From Microvirga makkahensis (GTDB taxonomy: Bacteria; Pseudomonadota; Alphaproteobacteria; Rhizobiales; Beijerinckiaceae): a DNA stretch of 64,000 bases. The stretch lies in the NCBI RefSeq assembly GCF_009830105.1, contig NZ_WURB01000001.1, forward strand, positions 62,001 to 126,000. The letters run 5' to 3'. This document shows, one piece after another, positions 46,558-56,183 of the stretch (position 1 is the first letter of the stretch; every line of letters starts with the position of its first letter). Below the pieces are notes generated by a model. That model saw nothing but the letters and a program-made list of their open reading frames with translations. It was not told the origin of the DNA and ran no database searches. Position numbers and translations under genes: made by a program.

Positions 46558-47799
46558 CTAAAACCGTTCGACGCGGTAGGGCTTCGGATCCACCATCGGC
46601 GTCTCGCCCGTGATCATCTCGGCCAGCAGGCGGCCCGTGACGGGACCGAGGGTAAGGCCGTGATGGGCGTGGCCGAAGCCGAACCACAGGTTCTTATGGC
46701 GCGGAGCCTTGCCGATGATCGGCATCATGTCCGGCGTGCAGGGGCGCATGCCCATCCACGGTTCCGGGTCGACCCGCTCGCCAAGGGGGAAGAACTCGCG
46801 GGCGATGGGCTCGGCCCGGGCCAGCTGCACCGGCGTCTTGGGCGCATCGCGCACAGCGAATTCCGCTCCCGTCGTGAGGCGAATACCCTTCAGCATGGGC
46901 GCCAGGAAGTAGCCGCGGTCGAAATCCAGGGTCGGGCGGTTGAGCACCGCATTGCCTTCCGGCTTGTAGTGCATGTGATAGCCGCGCTTGACCGCGAGCG
47001 GCAGATTGTAGCCGAGCCGCTTCGTCACCACGTCGGCCCAGGCGCCGAGCGCCACGACCACGGCCCCCGCCTCCACCATGCCCTTCTCGGTCTGGACCTG
47101 CCACCCGGTCGAGGTTTCCTCGAGCGTCCTGGCGTCGCCCGCCGCTAGCTCGCCGCCGAGGCGCTCGAACAGGCTCACATAGCCCATGGTGAGCTGGTGG
47201 GGATCGGTGACCGTCGCCGGGTCCGTCCAGTGGATGCCGCCCTTGGTCGAGACCTTGAGGTGCGGTTCGCGCTCCGCCACGCCCTTCGTATCGAGGGCCT
47301 CGAAACTCACGCCGAAGTCGCGCTTCACGTTCTCGGCATCGCGGAACTGCTCGTCCCGGGTATTCTCGTCACGGAACACCTTCAGCCAGCCGGTCGGGCG
47401 GATCAGATGCGTGGAGCCCGATTCCTCGGCCAGAGCCATGTGCTCGGTGACGCTGCGCTCGATGAGCGGCGCGTACATGCGTGCGATCGCCTTGTGCTGA
47501 GCCGGGCGCGAATGCATCCAGTACTGGAACAGGAACGGCGCGATCCTCGGAATGGCGCTCCAGTGATAATGGGCGTCGATGGTGTTGTTCAGGGCATAGC
47601 GCAGCAGCGCCCCGAAATCGTGAGGGAAGCCATAGGGGTACACGCCCTCGCGCTGGATCAGCCCCGCATTGCCGAAGGAGGTTTCCTCGCCCGGCTTGCG
47701 CTTGTCGATCAGGAGAACGGAACGGCCGCGCTTCTGCAAATGCACAGCAATGGACACGCCGACGATGCCGGCGCCAAGAACAACAACATCCTTACGCAT
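46558..47799 (-). CDS. FAD-dependent amino acid oxidoreductase (DadA-like)
   Basis: 413-aa flavoprotein of the DAO family, most like D-amino acid dehydrogenases. The N-terminal VVLGAGIVGVSIAVHLQKRG nucleotide motif and the C-terminal GFGHAHHGLTLGPVTG flavin segment are present. The GMRPCTPDMMPIIGKAP block is typical of the family. It may deaminate D-amino acids into the quinone pool; no alr or dadX gene is adjacent. It is divergent from rpe. Confidence 0.9.
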   Translation of the reverse strand: MRKDVVVLGAGIVGVSIAVHLQKRGRSVLLIDKRKPGEETSFGNAGLIQREGVYPYGFPHDFGALLRYALNNTIDAHYHWSAIPRIAPFLFQYWMHSRPAQHKAIARMYAPLIERSVTEHMALAEESGSTHLIRPTGWLKVFRDENTRDEQFRDAENVKRDFGVSFEALDTKGVAEREPHLKVSTKGGIHWTDPATVTDPHQLTMGYVSLFERLGGELAAGDARTLEETSTGWQVQTEKGMVEAGAVVVALGAWADVVTKRLGYNLPLAVKRGYHMHYKPEGNAVLNRPTLDFDRGYFLAPMLKGIRLTTGAEFAVRDAPKTPVQLARAEPIAREFFPLGERVDPEPWMGMRPCTPDMMPIIGKAPRHKNLWFGFGHAHHGLTLGPVTGRLLAEMITGETPMVDPKPYRVERF

Positions 47800-48005
47800 G
47801 AAGCCCTGCCTGCGTTGTTTGGCTCTCGTGGGGAGAGCGGAGCTTTCCGCCCCGTTTCACAAGGATTTCTACTCCCGTTCCGGTGAGAGCGTCCATGCAA
47901 TTCCTGCGGCAAAAGCGTCTCTCCCCAGGTAAGTGGTATTGAATTGGCCCATGACAATCGCGCAAGCCCGTTGCCGTGGGAGCAAGCGCGTGCTACCGCC
48001 CTCCC

Positions 48006-48677
48006 ATGACACGCCCGCTTCTGATCGCCCCCTCCATCCTCGCCTCCGACTTCTCCAAGCTCGGCGAGGAAATCCGCGCCGTCGATGCCGCCGGTGCCGA
48101 CTGGATCCATATCGACGTGATGGACGGTCATTTCGTGCCCAACATCACCATCGGTCCGGATGTGGTGAAGGCGCTGCGTCCCCACACATCGAAGGTGTTC
48201 GACGTGCACCTGATGATCGCTCCCGTCGATCCCTACCTGGAGGCCTTCGCCAAGGCGGGCGCGGACATCATCAGCATCCATGCGGAGGCAGGCCCGCATC
48301 TGCATCGCTCCCTGCAGACGATCCGGGCGCTCGGCAAGAAGGCCGGGGTCGTGCTCAATCCCGGCACGCACGAATCAGCCATCGAGCCCGTGCTCGACAT
48401 GGTGGATCTGGTGCTCCTCATGACGGTGAACCCCGGCTTCGGAGGGCAGGCCTTCATCAGCCCGGTCTGCGAGAAGGTGCGCCGGGTCAAGGCCATGATC
48501 GGCGACCGCGACATCGACATCGAGATCGACGGCGGCGTGACGTCCGAGACGGCTCCCCTCGTGGCCGCAGCCGGCGCCAATGCCCTTGTGGCGGGCTCCG
48601 CCACCTTCAAGGGCGGGCCGTCCGCCTATGCGGCCAACATGGCTGCCATTCGCGAGGCTGCCGAGAAGGCCCGCTGA
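48006..48677 (+). CDS. rpe: ribulose-phosphate 3-epimerase
   Basis: 223-aa TIM-barrel enzyme that interconverts ribulose-5-phosphate and xylulose-5-phosphate. Catalytic and metal residues are in [40 protein letters not shown] (His), and [12 protein letters not shown] (Asp). ATG 48006 was preferred to a longer frame starting at 47976 because the family begins just before [10 protein letters not shown]. Confidence 0.97.
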   Translation: MTRPLLIAPSILASDFSKLGEEIRAVDAAGADWIHIDVMDGHFVPNITIGPDVVKALRPHTSKVFDVHLMIAPVDPYLEAFAKAGADIISIHAEAGPHLHRSLQTIRALGKKAGVVLNPGTHESAIEPVLDMVDLVLLMTVNPGFGGQAFISPVCEKVRRVKAMIGDRDIDIEIDGGVTSETAPLVAAAGANALVAGSATFKGGPSAYAANMAAIREAAEKAR

Positions 48678-48888
48678 GATCGGCGGCTATCGTGCCACCG
48701 CGCGGGCGCATCACCCGCGTGGATGTGTCAAGTCGTGATCCGCTGTCACAGGAATCAAACCTGACGTTCGCGTCTGGGACAAACCCTGTAGGTCGTTGGC
48801 TGTCCCCCTGGCAGCCATCTCCCTGTCATCGGGCACGAGCCCATCTCCCCGTTTTGGTGGAGTTGAGAGGATACGTTCTCGGCCGTGG

Positions 48889-49194
48889 TCATCCCGCGGC
48901 GAACGGGGGATCATGACTCTTCTCCTGCGGACAAGGCGCGAAGCTCAACGAAACCGTTGAGAACCGGAGCCTTTCCGCATTCTGGCGGTCGGCGTCAACG
49001 GTGGTGGGAACGGCTCCAGGGACGATGGCATCGTCTAACGCGTCATCCGCTCCATGTCTGATCGCCTCGGCCAGAACATCTCGGATGCCCCCGAGAGCCT
49101 CAGCCCGAGTAGCAGCGAGGCCGGGAAGTTCAATCTCGTCAGGGTCTTGGATAAGCCGGCCGCCTTGCCGAATATGGCGGTAAAATCTGGGCAT
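48889..49194 (-). pseudogene. truncated DUF6894 gene fused to the purB-leader repeat
   Basis: From ATG 49194 the frame encodes the N-terminal half of a DUF6894 protein (MPRFYRHIRQGG, then ELPGLAATRAEALGGIRDVL, ending ...DDAIV). At 49031 it runs into the inverted repeat and continues as unrelated sequence for about 47 residues to a stop at 48889. The usual second half of DUF6894 (about 20-30 residues) is missing. It looks like a gene cut by the rearrangement that placed the repeat arm. Confidence 0.7.
48902..49031. repeat. left arm of a 130-bp inverted repeat (copy of the purB leader)
   Basis: The reverse complement of this segment matches 50720-50850 along its full length with one substitution and one single-base indel. 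Read on the minus strand it contains the purB ribosome-binding site, the purB ATG and the first three to four codons, so it is an inverted duplicate of the purB start detached from the gene. The two arms bracket about 1.7 kb. The preceding gap 48678-48901 shows no gene. Confidence 0.93.
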
Positions 49195-49412
49195 GCCGCT
49201 CAACGTCCTATCGCCGCTGAATGCTCCTCCCCTGCGCCCTGTTCATGATCGATTGCCTCGCGTCGCAACTCATGTTTGATGCCAAGGCCCACATAAGAAA
49301 GTGACAAGTATTAACATCCGTGAGATAGTCGTTTCATCATCGGGAACCAACCATAGGCGCCGATGGCTGAGAGATACGGGTGCTCCCGCCTACAACACAG
49401 GGGAGCGTCATC

Positions 49413-50156
49413 TTGGTTGCAACTCACAACTTTCTTGATAGTCCGCGGATCCGCAAGCTAGAGAGCATCTTCACGCTTACGGATGACGAGAGGCAGGCCC
49501 TATCAAGCCTGCCGATGCAGGTGATGAACCTAAAGACCGATCAGGACATCGTGCGTGAGGGTGACCGACCCTCCCGTTCCTGCCTGATCTTGGAAGGCTT
49601 TGCCTGCACTTACAAAGTTACGGCAGACGGCAAGCGCCAGATCGTCGCCTTCAACATCTCGGGTGACATCCCCGACCTGCAAAGCCTGCACCTGAAGGTG
49701 CTGGACAGCAGCGTGGGCACCATCGAGTCATGCAAGGTCGGTTTTATCCCGCATGAAGCTCTGCACGACCTCTGCACCCGCAACCCTCGGATCGCAGCAG
49801 CCTTCTGGCGCGAAACCCTCGTCGACGCAGCTATTTTCCGTGAATGGGTGATCAATATCGGCAGGCGTGAAGCCTACAGCCGGACCGCGCACCTTCTGTG
49901 CGAGTTGCTGACGCGCCTAAGAGCAGTGGACCTTGCGGAGGACCACACCTGTGATCTGCCAATCACCCAGTCCGAGCTCGGCGATGCGCTTGGCATCACG
50001 ACCGTACACGTCAACAGGGTTTTTCAGCAATTGCGCACGGATGGTCTAATCGAGACGAACGGGATACGGCTCACCGTTCCTGATTGGGCGAAGCTGAAGC
50101 AAGTCGGCGACTTCGACCCGACCTACCTGCACCTTGAGCAGGACAGGGCGGCATGA
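49413..50156 (+). CDS. Crp/Fnr family transcriptional regulator
   Basis: About 247-aa regulator: cyclic-nucleotide-binding-like beta barrel (about 25-140), long dimerisation helix, and C-terminal winged helix-turn-helix (PITQSELGDALGITTVHVNRVFQQL). No FNR-type Cys cluster is visible. I chose the TTG at 49413 because CAGGGGAG sits 8 bases upstream; a GTG at 49380 is in frame but poorly supported. The gene lies entirely inside the segment bracketed by the 130-bp inverted repeats and has lower GC than its neighbours by eye. Targets unknown. Confidence 0.88.
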   Translation: MVATHNFLDSPRIRKLESIFTLTDDERQALSSLPMQVMNLKTDQDIVREGDRPSRSCLILEGFACTYKVTADGKRQIVAFNISGDIPDLQSLHLKVLDSSVGTIESCKVGFIPHEALHDLCTRNPRIAAAFWRETLVDAAIFREWVINIGRREAYSRTAHLLCELLTRLRAVDLAEDHTCDLPITQSELGDALGITTVHVNRVFQQLRTDGLIETNGIRLTVPDWAKLKQVGDFDPTYLHLEQDRAA

Positions 50157-50159
50157 GCC

Positions 50160-50265
50160 TCCGCCTCGAGCATCGGCCTCAAAGGTGCACCTTTGGGGCC
50201 GATGCTCCACTCTCTCAAGAGCGCATCAGGCGGAAAACCGGGTCTGCTTCTCCGCACGATGCGCT
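50160..50265. repeat. dispersed palindromic repeat, family B (copy 3)
   Basis: Directly after the Crp/Fnr gene: GAGCATCGGCC...GGCCGATGCTC (arms about 50168-50178 and 50199-50209) and GCGCATCAGGCGGA...TCCGCACGATGCGC (about 50222-50268). The rest of the 681-base gap to purB, up to the inverted-repeat arm at 50720, shows no convincing gene. Confidence 0.7.
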
Positions 50266-50719
50266 GGCCATTCCTATGCCGCTGCGGGCGACCATATCCA
50301 GCGATGACCTCTGCAACTCTACGGGTGATCTCGCGTTTCAGGTCGGTCCTTGGGTGCCAGCAGTGAAGCTCATTCACTTTCGCCGAGTTGCCGATGACCC
50401 TTCCCCTGAACCCATACGAGGAGCCCGCCCAACAGCGCTCGAAAATGAAGGCGGCAGAGCCGGCCTACCTGTTGGAACGAACTAATTTCTATGGTGATCC
50501 GAAGCTCGCGCAGAACCGGCGGCGGCGCCACGCCAATCCCACATAAGATTCACCTAGCGTCTTGAATTTTCCGTCAGATCCGGTGGCAGTCGCCACATTT
50601 TCCGAAAAGCCTCAAACAAAACTCGCAAGATCAGAGACTTGGAGCGATTTCGCGGGTAATGCACTGTCGTGCCGAGGATACACGAGGCTTGTCATCGCCC
50701 CGGTCATCACATAGTCACC

Positions 50720-50850
50720 ATGCCATCGTCCCCTGGAGCCGTTCCCACGACCGTTGACGCCGACCGCCAGAATGCGGAAAGGCTCCGGTTCTCAACGGTT
50801 TCGTTGAGCTTCGCGCCTTGTCCGCAGGAGAAGAGTCATGATCCCCCGTT
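50720..50850. repeat. right arm of the 130-bp inverted repeat (purB leader)
   Basis: 131 bases ending 13 bases into purB (start codon 50838). Reverse-complement match to 48902-49031, about 98-99 percent identical. This arm is the functional one: it carries the GGAG ribosome-binding site of purB and presumably part of its promoter. Confidence 0.93.
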
Positions 50851-52151
50851 ACAGCCGTCCCGAGATGGTGGCCATCTGGTCGCCGGAAACCAAGTTCCGC
50901 ATCTGGTTCGAGATCGAGGCCCATGCCACCACGGCTCTCGCCAATCTCGGCGTCGTGCCCCGGGAGGCCGCGGAGACGGTCTGGGAGAAGGGCTCCACGG
51001 CCACCTTCGACGTGGAGCGCATCGACGCCATCGAGCGCGAGGTGAAGCATGACGTCATTGCCTTTCTCACCCATCTCGCCGAGATCGTGGGTCCCGAGGC
51101 TCGCTTCGTCCATCAGGGAATGACGTCCTCCGACGTGCTGGACACTACCTTCAACGTGCAGCTCGCCCGGGCCACCGACATCCTTCTGCGTGACATGGAC
51201 GAGCTGCTCGCCGCCATCAGGCGCCGCGCCTTCGAGCACAAGATGACGCCGACCATCGGGCGCTCCCACGGCATCCACGCGGAGCCCACCACCTTCGGCC
51301 TCAAGCTGGCCCAGGCCTACGCGGAATTCGAGCGCTGCAAGCTGCGCCTCATCGAGGCCCAGCGGGAGATTTCCACCTGTGCGATCTCTGGGGCGGTCGG
51401 CACCTTCGCCAATATCGACCCCAGCGTGGAGGAATACGTGGCCGAGCAGATGGGCCTCCAGGTGGAGCCCGTCTCGACCCAGGTGATCCCGCGGGACCGT
51501 CACGCCATGTATTTCGCGACGCTCGGCGTGATCGCCTCCTCCATCGAGCGACTGGCTACGGAAGTGCGCCACCTGCAGCGCAGTGAGGTTCTGGAGGCCG
51601 AGGAATACTTCTCGGCGGGCCAGAAGGGCTCCTCGGCGATGCCGCACAAGCGCAACCCGGTGCTGACGGAGAACCTCACCGGCCTCGCCCGCATGGTGCG
51701 CGCCTATGCGCTGCCCGCCATGGAGAACGTGGCGCTCTGGCACGAGCGGGACATCTCCCACTCCTCCGTCGAGCGCATGATCGGCCCGGACGCCACCGTG
51801 ACCCTCGACTTCGCCCTGGCGCGCCTCACGGGCGTCATCGACAAGCTCGTGGTCTATCCGGAGAACATGCAGAAGAACCTGGACCGCCTCGGCGGCCTCG
51901 TTCACTCGCAGCGCGTTCTGCTGGCGCTCACCCAGAAGGGAGCCTCCCGCGAGGACGCCTATCGTCTGGTCCAGCGCAACGCCATGCCGGTCTGGCGCGG
52001 CGAAGGCGAGTTCCTGACCCTCCTCAAGAACGACCCCGATGTGACCAAGTACCTGAGCCCGGAGGACATCGAGGCCTGTTTCGACCTGGGCTACCACTTT
52101 AAGCATGTGGATACGATCTTCACGCGGGTCTTCGGCTCGGCCACGGCATAG
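50838..52151 (+). CDS. purB: adenylosuccinate lyase
   Basis: 437-aa lyase acting twice in purine synthesis (SAICAR to AICAR, adenylosuccinate to AMP). The fumarase-superfamily signature [18 protein letters not shown] (about 258-275) and the catalytic His in [15 protein letters not shown] are present. Length is normal. The ATG at 50838 has GGAG eight bases upstream. Its leader and first codons are duplicated in inverted form at 48.9 kb. Confidence 0.97.
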   Translation: MIPRYSRPEMVAIWSPETKFRIWFEIEAHATTALANLGVVPREAAETVWEKGSTATFDVERIDAIEREVKHDVIAFLTHLAEIVGPEARFVHQGMTSSDVLDTTFNVQLARATDILLRDMDELLAAIRRRAFEHKMTPTIGRSHGIHAEPTTFGLKLAQAYAEFERCKLRLIEAQREISTCAISGAVGTFANIDPSVEEYVAEQMGLQVEPVSTQVIPRDRHAMYFATLGVIASSIERLATEVRHLQRSEVLEAEEYFSAGQKGSSAMPHKRNPVLTENLTGLARMVRAYALPAMENVALWHERDISHSSVERMIGPDATVTLDFALARLTGVIDKLVVYPENMQKNLDRLGGLVHSQRVLLALTQKGASREDAYRLVQRNAMPVWRGEGEFLTLLKNDPDVTKYLSPEDIEACFDLGYHFKHVDTIFTRVFGSATA

Positions 52152-52225
52152 CTCGGCCTCTGGACATTTTTGCCTAAAGGGCAACAATCCCCGTGCAGGA
52201 GATCATCGACACGGGGATTGTGTCC

Positions 52226-53482
52226 ATGTTGTCAGAGAAGATCCTCGCCACCGCCTTCGCGCGCGCCGTGAGGCGGGGCAGCCTCAGGATGACCACCGCC
52301 AAGGGACAGACCTTCACCTTCGGCGACGGCGGGCTCCCGGAAGTCGCAATCCGCTTCACGGACAGCGCGGCTGAGACGGCCCTTTGCCTTCATCCTGAAC
52401 TGAAGCTCGGCGAATTGTACATGGACGGCAGGCTCCTCATCGAGGAAGGCGATATCCTGGGACTTCTCCAGCTCCTGCTCCAGGACACCCGCGGCGAGCT
52501 CGACGATCTTCCCCTCCACCACCTCCGTAAGATCCGGCAATGGCTGACCCTGCGCGGCGAGAACGACGCAACCCGCTCCAAGCGGAACGTCGCCCACCAT
52601 TACGACCTCGACGGACGGCTCTACTCCCTATTCCTCGACAGCGACAGACAATATTCCTGCGCCTACTTCGAACGCCCGGATGCAAGTCTCGAGGAGGCTC
52701 AGGCCGCCAAGAAGCGGCACATCGCGGCGAAGCTCCTGGTCGAGCAGGGCCACAGCGTGCTCGATATCGGCTCCGGATGGGGCGGCATGGGCCTGTACCT
52801 GGCGAGCGTTGCCGGCGCAGGCCTCGTGAAGGGCGTGACCCTCTCGGAGGAGCAGCTGGAGGTCTCCCGCAAGCGCGCGGCCGCCGCATGCCTCGGCGAG
52901 CGGGTAAAGTTCGAACTCGAGGACTACCGCGCCACCTCCGGCAGCTTCGACCGGATCGTTTCCGTCGGCATGTTCGAGCATGTGGGCCTGGCCTCCTACG
53001 ACGAGTATTTTCAGGCCTGCCGCAGGCTCCTGAAGGACGATGGCGTGATGCTGCTGCACACCATCGGCCGTACCGGAGCGCCCTACCCCACCAATCCCTG
53101 GATCACCCGCTACATCTTCCCGGGCGGCCATCTGCCGACCTTATCGGAAATGACGCCAGCCATCGAGCGCGCAGGGCTGGTGGTCGCCGATATCGAGATC
53201 CTGCGCCTGCACTACGCCTATACGCTCAAGGCTTGGCGCGAGCGCTTCATGGCCCGTCGCGACGAGGCGCTGAAGCTCTATGACGAGCGGTTCTGCCGGA
53301 TGTGGGAATGCTACCTCGCCATGTCCGAATCCGCTTTCCGCTGGCAGGACGCGGTGGTGTTCCAAGTACAGCTGGCCAAGCGCAGCGACGTGGTGCCCTT
53401 GACCCGCGACTACATCACCAAGCGCGAGGCCATCCTGAAAGCGGCCGAGGCCAGGGTCATGGAGTTGAAGCGCAGCGCTTGA
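52226..53482 (+). CDS. cfa: cyclopropane-fatty-acyl-phospholipid synthase
   Basis: About 418-aa enzyme that adds a methylene bridge from SAM to unsaturated phospholipid chains in the membrane. The SAM motif VLDIGSGWGGMGLYLA lies about 185-200, and the active-site segments GVTLSEEQL, VSVGMFEHVG and YIFPGGHLPT are intact. The N-terminal domain (LHPELKLGELYMDGRLLIEEG) is that of the full-length family. ATG 52226 fits relatives; a GTG at 52193 is in frame. Confidence 0.93.
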   Translation: MLSEKILATAFARAVRRGSLRMTTAKGQTFTFGDGGLPEVAIRFTDSAAETALCLHPELKLGELYMDGRLLIEEGDILGLLQLLLQDTRGELDDLPLHHLRKIRQWLTLRGENDATRSKRNVAHHYDLDGRLYSLFLDSDRQYSCAYFERPDASLEEAQAAKKRHIAAKLLVEQGHSVLDIGSGWGGMGLYLASVAGAGLVKGVTLSEEQLEVSRKRAAAACLGERVKFELEDYRATSGSFDRIVSVGMFEHVGLASYDEYFQACRRLLKDDGVMLLHTIGRTGAPYPTNPWITRYIFPGGHLPTLSEMTPAIERAGLVVADIEILRLHYAYTLKAWRERFMARRDEALKLYDERFCRMWECYLAMSESAFRWQDAVVFQVQLAKRSDVVPLTRDYITKREAILKAAEARVMELKRSA

Positions 53483-53513
53483 ACCGGCGGCGGCGCACCT
53501 TTATCTCGGGTCC

Positions 53514-54068
53514 ATGAAAACCTCCGACTGCGACATCCTCATCGTTCCAGGCTACACGAATTCCGGAGCCGACCATTGGCAAAGCCGGTGGGAGCGGCAG
53601 CTTTCGACCGCATGGCGCGTCGAGCAGGAGAACTGGGACGCCCCCAACAAGGACAAGTGGGCCGAGCGGATCGCTCAGGACGTGAAGCGCGCGGAAAAGC
53701 CCGTCGTGCTGGTCGGCCACAGCCTCGGCGTTCTGGCCATCGCCCATGCCGCTCCGCTGCTTGCCGCCGGCAAGGTTCAGGGTGCCTTCCTGGTGAGCCT
53801 ACCGGATGTGGAGAGACCCGACTTCATCCCTGCCATCGATCGCGCCTTCGCGCCGATCCCGCGCGATCCCCTGCCCTTCCCGTCCGTGCTCGTGGCCAGC
53901 CGCACGGACCCGCATTGCGACTATGCGAAGGCGGAGGACATCGCCTATTCCTGGGGCGCGTCCATCGTCGACGCGGGCGATGCCGGGCACCTGAATACGG
54001 AGAGCGGACACGGCCCTTGGCCCGAAGGCCTGATGCGCTTCGCGGGATTCCTGAAGCGGCTGTCATAA
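53514..54068 (+). CDS. RBBP9/YdeN family alpha/beta hydrolase
   Basis: 184-aa serine-hydrolase-fold protein. Features: IVPGYTNSGADHWQSRWE near the start, nucleophile in LVGHSLGVLAIAH, acid in VASRTDPHCDY and His in GDAGHLNTESG. The family's natural substrate is not known. It starts 31 bases after the cyclopropane synthase, possibly on the same transcript. Confidence 0.92.
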   Translation: MKTSDCDILIVPGYTNSGADHWQSRWERQLSTAWRVEQENWDAPNKDKWAERIAQDVKRAEKPVVLVGHSLGVLAIAHAAPLLAAGKVQGAFLVSLPDVERPDFIPAIDRAFAPIPRDPLPFPSVLVASRTDPHCDYAKAEDIAYSWGASIVDAGDAGHLNTESGHGPWPEGLMRFAGFLKRLS

Positions 54069-54127
54069 GAAGGGCCCAACACCCTGAGGGATGTCAGGCT
54101 GATGTCTTGGATCCGTTCGGCCGCCCC

Positions 54128-54685
54128 TTATTGAGCGCCTGCGAGAACGGGATCAGGAACCTTGTTCTTGATCGGGGGGATCTGGCGCAGATAGGCGAAG
54201 ATGGCCTTCAGATCAGCGTCCGTCATGTTCTTGAACGCGGGCCAAGGCATCGGCGGAAGGATGGGCCGCCCCTGCCCCTGGTGCTTGCCCGTCCTGATCG
54301 CCTGGATGAACTGCTGCTCCGTGAAGTCCCGGAGAACCCCGGTCTCTGGATCGGGCGTGAGATTGGCGGCGAAGGATAGCCCCCAAGGCCCCGACCAAGC
54401 CGTCAAGGGCGCGGCGTGGATCACCCAAGGGCCGCTCGATGCGGGCGCGGGCGGCACCTGCATGTCCTGAGGATGCCCTGAGAGCATCCGCGTCATGTCG
54501 GGCTCCGGGCCGTTCGCTCCCATCTTCATCGGCGTGTGGCAATCATGGCAGCCGACGGAGTTGACCAGGTATTCCCCTCGCTTCACCTGTGCGTTCTTGG
54601 CGGATTTCTTGCTCTGGGCGACCGCGGCTGCAGGCACGGATATCGCGACGGCGGCTGCGAGCAAAACAATACGACTTATTTTCAT
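54128..54685 (-). CDS. mono-heme c-type cytochrome
   Basis: 185-aa secreted cytochrome c. Signal peptide about 1-23 (ends AVAQ). A single CxxCH heme site is in NSVGCHDCHTP (about 45-50), and a later Met in the MPWPAFKNMTDADL block may be the sixth ligand. It begins 11 bases after the diheme gene stop, so the two are one operon. It probably passes electrons to or from that partner or the respiratory chain. Confidence 0.9.
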   Translation of the reverse strand: MKISRIVLLAAAVAISVPAAAVAQSKKSAKNAQVKRGEYLVNSVGCHDCHTPMKMGANGPEPDMTRMLSGHPQDMQVPPAPASSGPWVIHAAPLTAWSGPWGLSFAANLTPDPETGVLRDFTEQQFIQAIRTGKHQGQGRPILPPMPWPAFKNMTDADLKAIFAYLRQIPPIKNKVPDPVLAGAQ

Positions 54686-54695
54686 AGGGCCTCTC

Positions 54696-55832
54696 TCACT
54701 TTGTTTGGGCGCTTTTTCCAGACGCCTCGGCTGATGGAACCGGTGACTCCAGATCTCGAATCCACTGGGCAACGAGGCGAATGGCCTCGTCGTCGGGCAC
54801 AACGGTGCCCACGGGCGGCATTTGCACGAGCGGATTGCGGGAGCTCATTCGCCGTAGCAGCACACTGCGTTCCGGCTGGCCGGGCTCGATGCGCAGCTTC
54901 GCGTCCGGCGCCTGTCCGGGAACGTGCCCCCTGACCGGCTGTCCGACGGCCGTCGCGATGGCGCGCTCGGCCCGGTTCCGGGCGGGGCGCTGCACGTGCT
55001 GCAGCGAGAAGCCGAGATTCCGCATGGATCCCGCGTCGTTGTGGCAATGGCTGCAATTGCCGTGAAGGTAGCCCAATACAGCCCTCTCGGCAGGCGTAGC
55101 GCCGTCGATGACCGGTGGCTTCTTGAGCAAGGCTCTCGGGAGACGTTTCAGGAGCTTGTTCTCGACGAGGTAGCCCAGATCGACCCCGGGCGCGGGCATG
55201 GGCTCGCCGTGGATGGCGTTCGGATCACGGGCGGGCGACAATTGCAGCGTGCCGAAGCCCAGCACCTCCGCCGGGTGCCCCCGATGGCAGGACTTGCAGT
55301 CGTCGATGCTGGGAATGAAGTGTGAGCGGCCTCCCCCGAAATCGAAGGCCTTCGGCCTGCCCTTCTCGGAGACCAAGCGAGCCTCGGTCTGATCCTCGTT
55401 CCAGGCATAGGTGGCGTAGCGCCAGGTGCCATCTCCCTGCCGCTCCATATACCTTGTCTCGATGCGGCGGCCTCCAAAGGAGAACTCCTTCCAGAACCGG
55501 GTTCCCACCGGGAAGACCCACACATCTGGGTTGGAGCCGTCGATCGCCGCCCGTGCCGGCAGCGAGATCCAGCGCCGCTTGACCGCGCCATCGGACCAGA
55601 GCGGATATTGCGGAGAGAACTCGAGATGTTGCGGGTCGATCTGATGCCGCTCGACATCCGCATACAAACCCGTTTCGTGCAGCAACTCGGGAGGGCTTTT
55701 GGAAACCGGTTTTCTCGCGAGGGCGGCACCTCCCAGGAACGCCACCGCCAGCGCGACACCGATCATCGCCCCCCAACGACCGGTGCGCCTTTTCCGTATG
55801 TCCGACTGTGCTGGTCTGGTGGCTTCGTCCAC
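54696..55832 (-). CDS. diheme c-type cytochrome-like protein (SO2930-like)
   Basis: About 378-aa protein with an N-terminal signal anchor (MIGVALAVAFLGGAALA) and two heme motifs, DCKSCHRGH and NCSHCHND. The long central region (HLEFSPQYPLWSDGAVKRRW and on) resembles SO2930-type cytochromes (recalled). The GTG at 55832 was chosen because GAGAGGC precedes it. Substrate and redox partner are unknown. Confidence 0.78.
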   Translation of the reverse strand: MDEATRPAQSDIRKRRTGRWGAMIGVALAVAFLGGAALARKPVSKSPPELLHETGLYADVERHQIDPQHLEFSPQYPLWSDGAVKRRWISLPARAAIDGSNPDVWVFPVGTRFWKEFSFGGRRIETRYMERQGDGTWRYATYAWNEDQTEARLVSEKGRPKAFDFGGGRSHFIPSIDDCKSCHRGHPAEVLGFGTLQLSPARDPNAIHGEPMPAPGVDLGYLVENKLLKRLPRALLKKPPVIDGATPAERAVLGYLHGNCSHCHNDAGSMRNLGFSLQHVQRPARNRAERAIATAVGQPVRGHVPGQAPDAKLRIEPGQPERSVLLRRMSSRNPLVQMPPVGTVVPDDEAIRLVAQWIRDLESPVPSAEASGKSAQTK

Positions 55833-56183
55833 GACGCTGCCTCTCGCGAAATCCGTTCGATTGACTTTTCCGATTGCGGCGGGAGGCGGTGATAGACTGC
55901 CATTTCCTCGACCCCGCGCGATCGATTCGATCCCATATAACATTTATGGTAATGAAATAACAACACGCAGACCCCTTTTTCTCGGGAGGATTGCGGCCAT
56001 CGAACCGACGGCAGAGCAAATCTGCCCCCATGCCCAAGGACATGCGGTGCGGGACCACACACCCTCGCCCGCGTGGACAAGGCTCCTGCCCGGCAAGATG
56101 ACAAAAAGTTCATGCACGAGTCATGCTGCCGAGAGCAGGGTAGGATCACTCTCGCTTCATCGGTGTTCAAGGAGGATTACCGC
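55833..56183. other. intergenic region between divergent genes
   Basis: 351 bases separate the cytochrome gene from the Spy-like gene. An AT-rich stretch at about 55935-55980 probably holds promoter elements for one or both, but I see no clear consensus box and no ORF. Confidence 0.3.
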
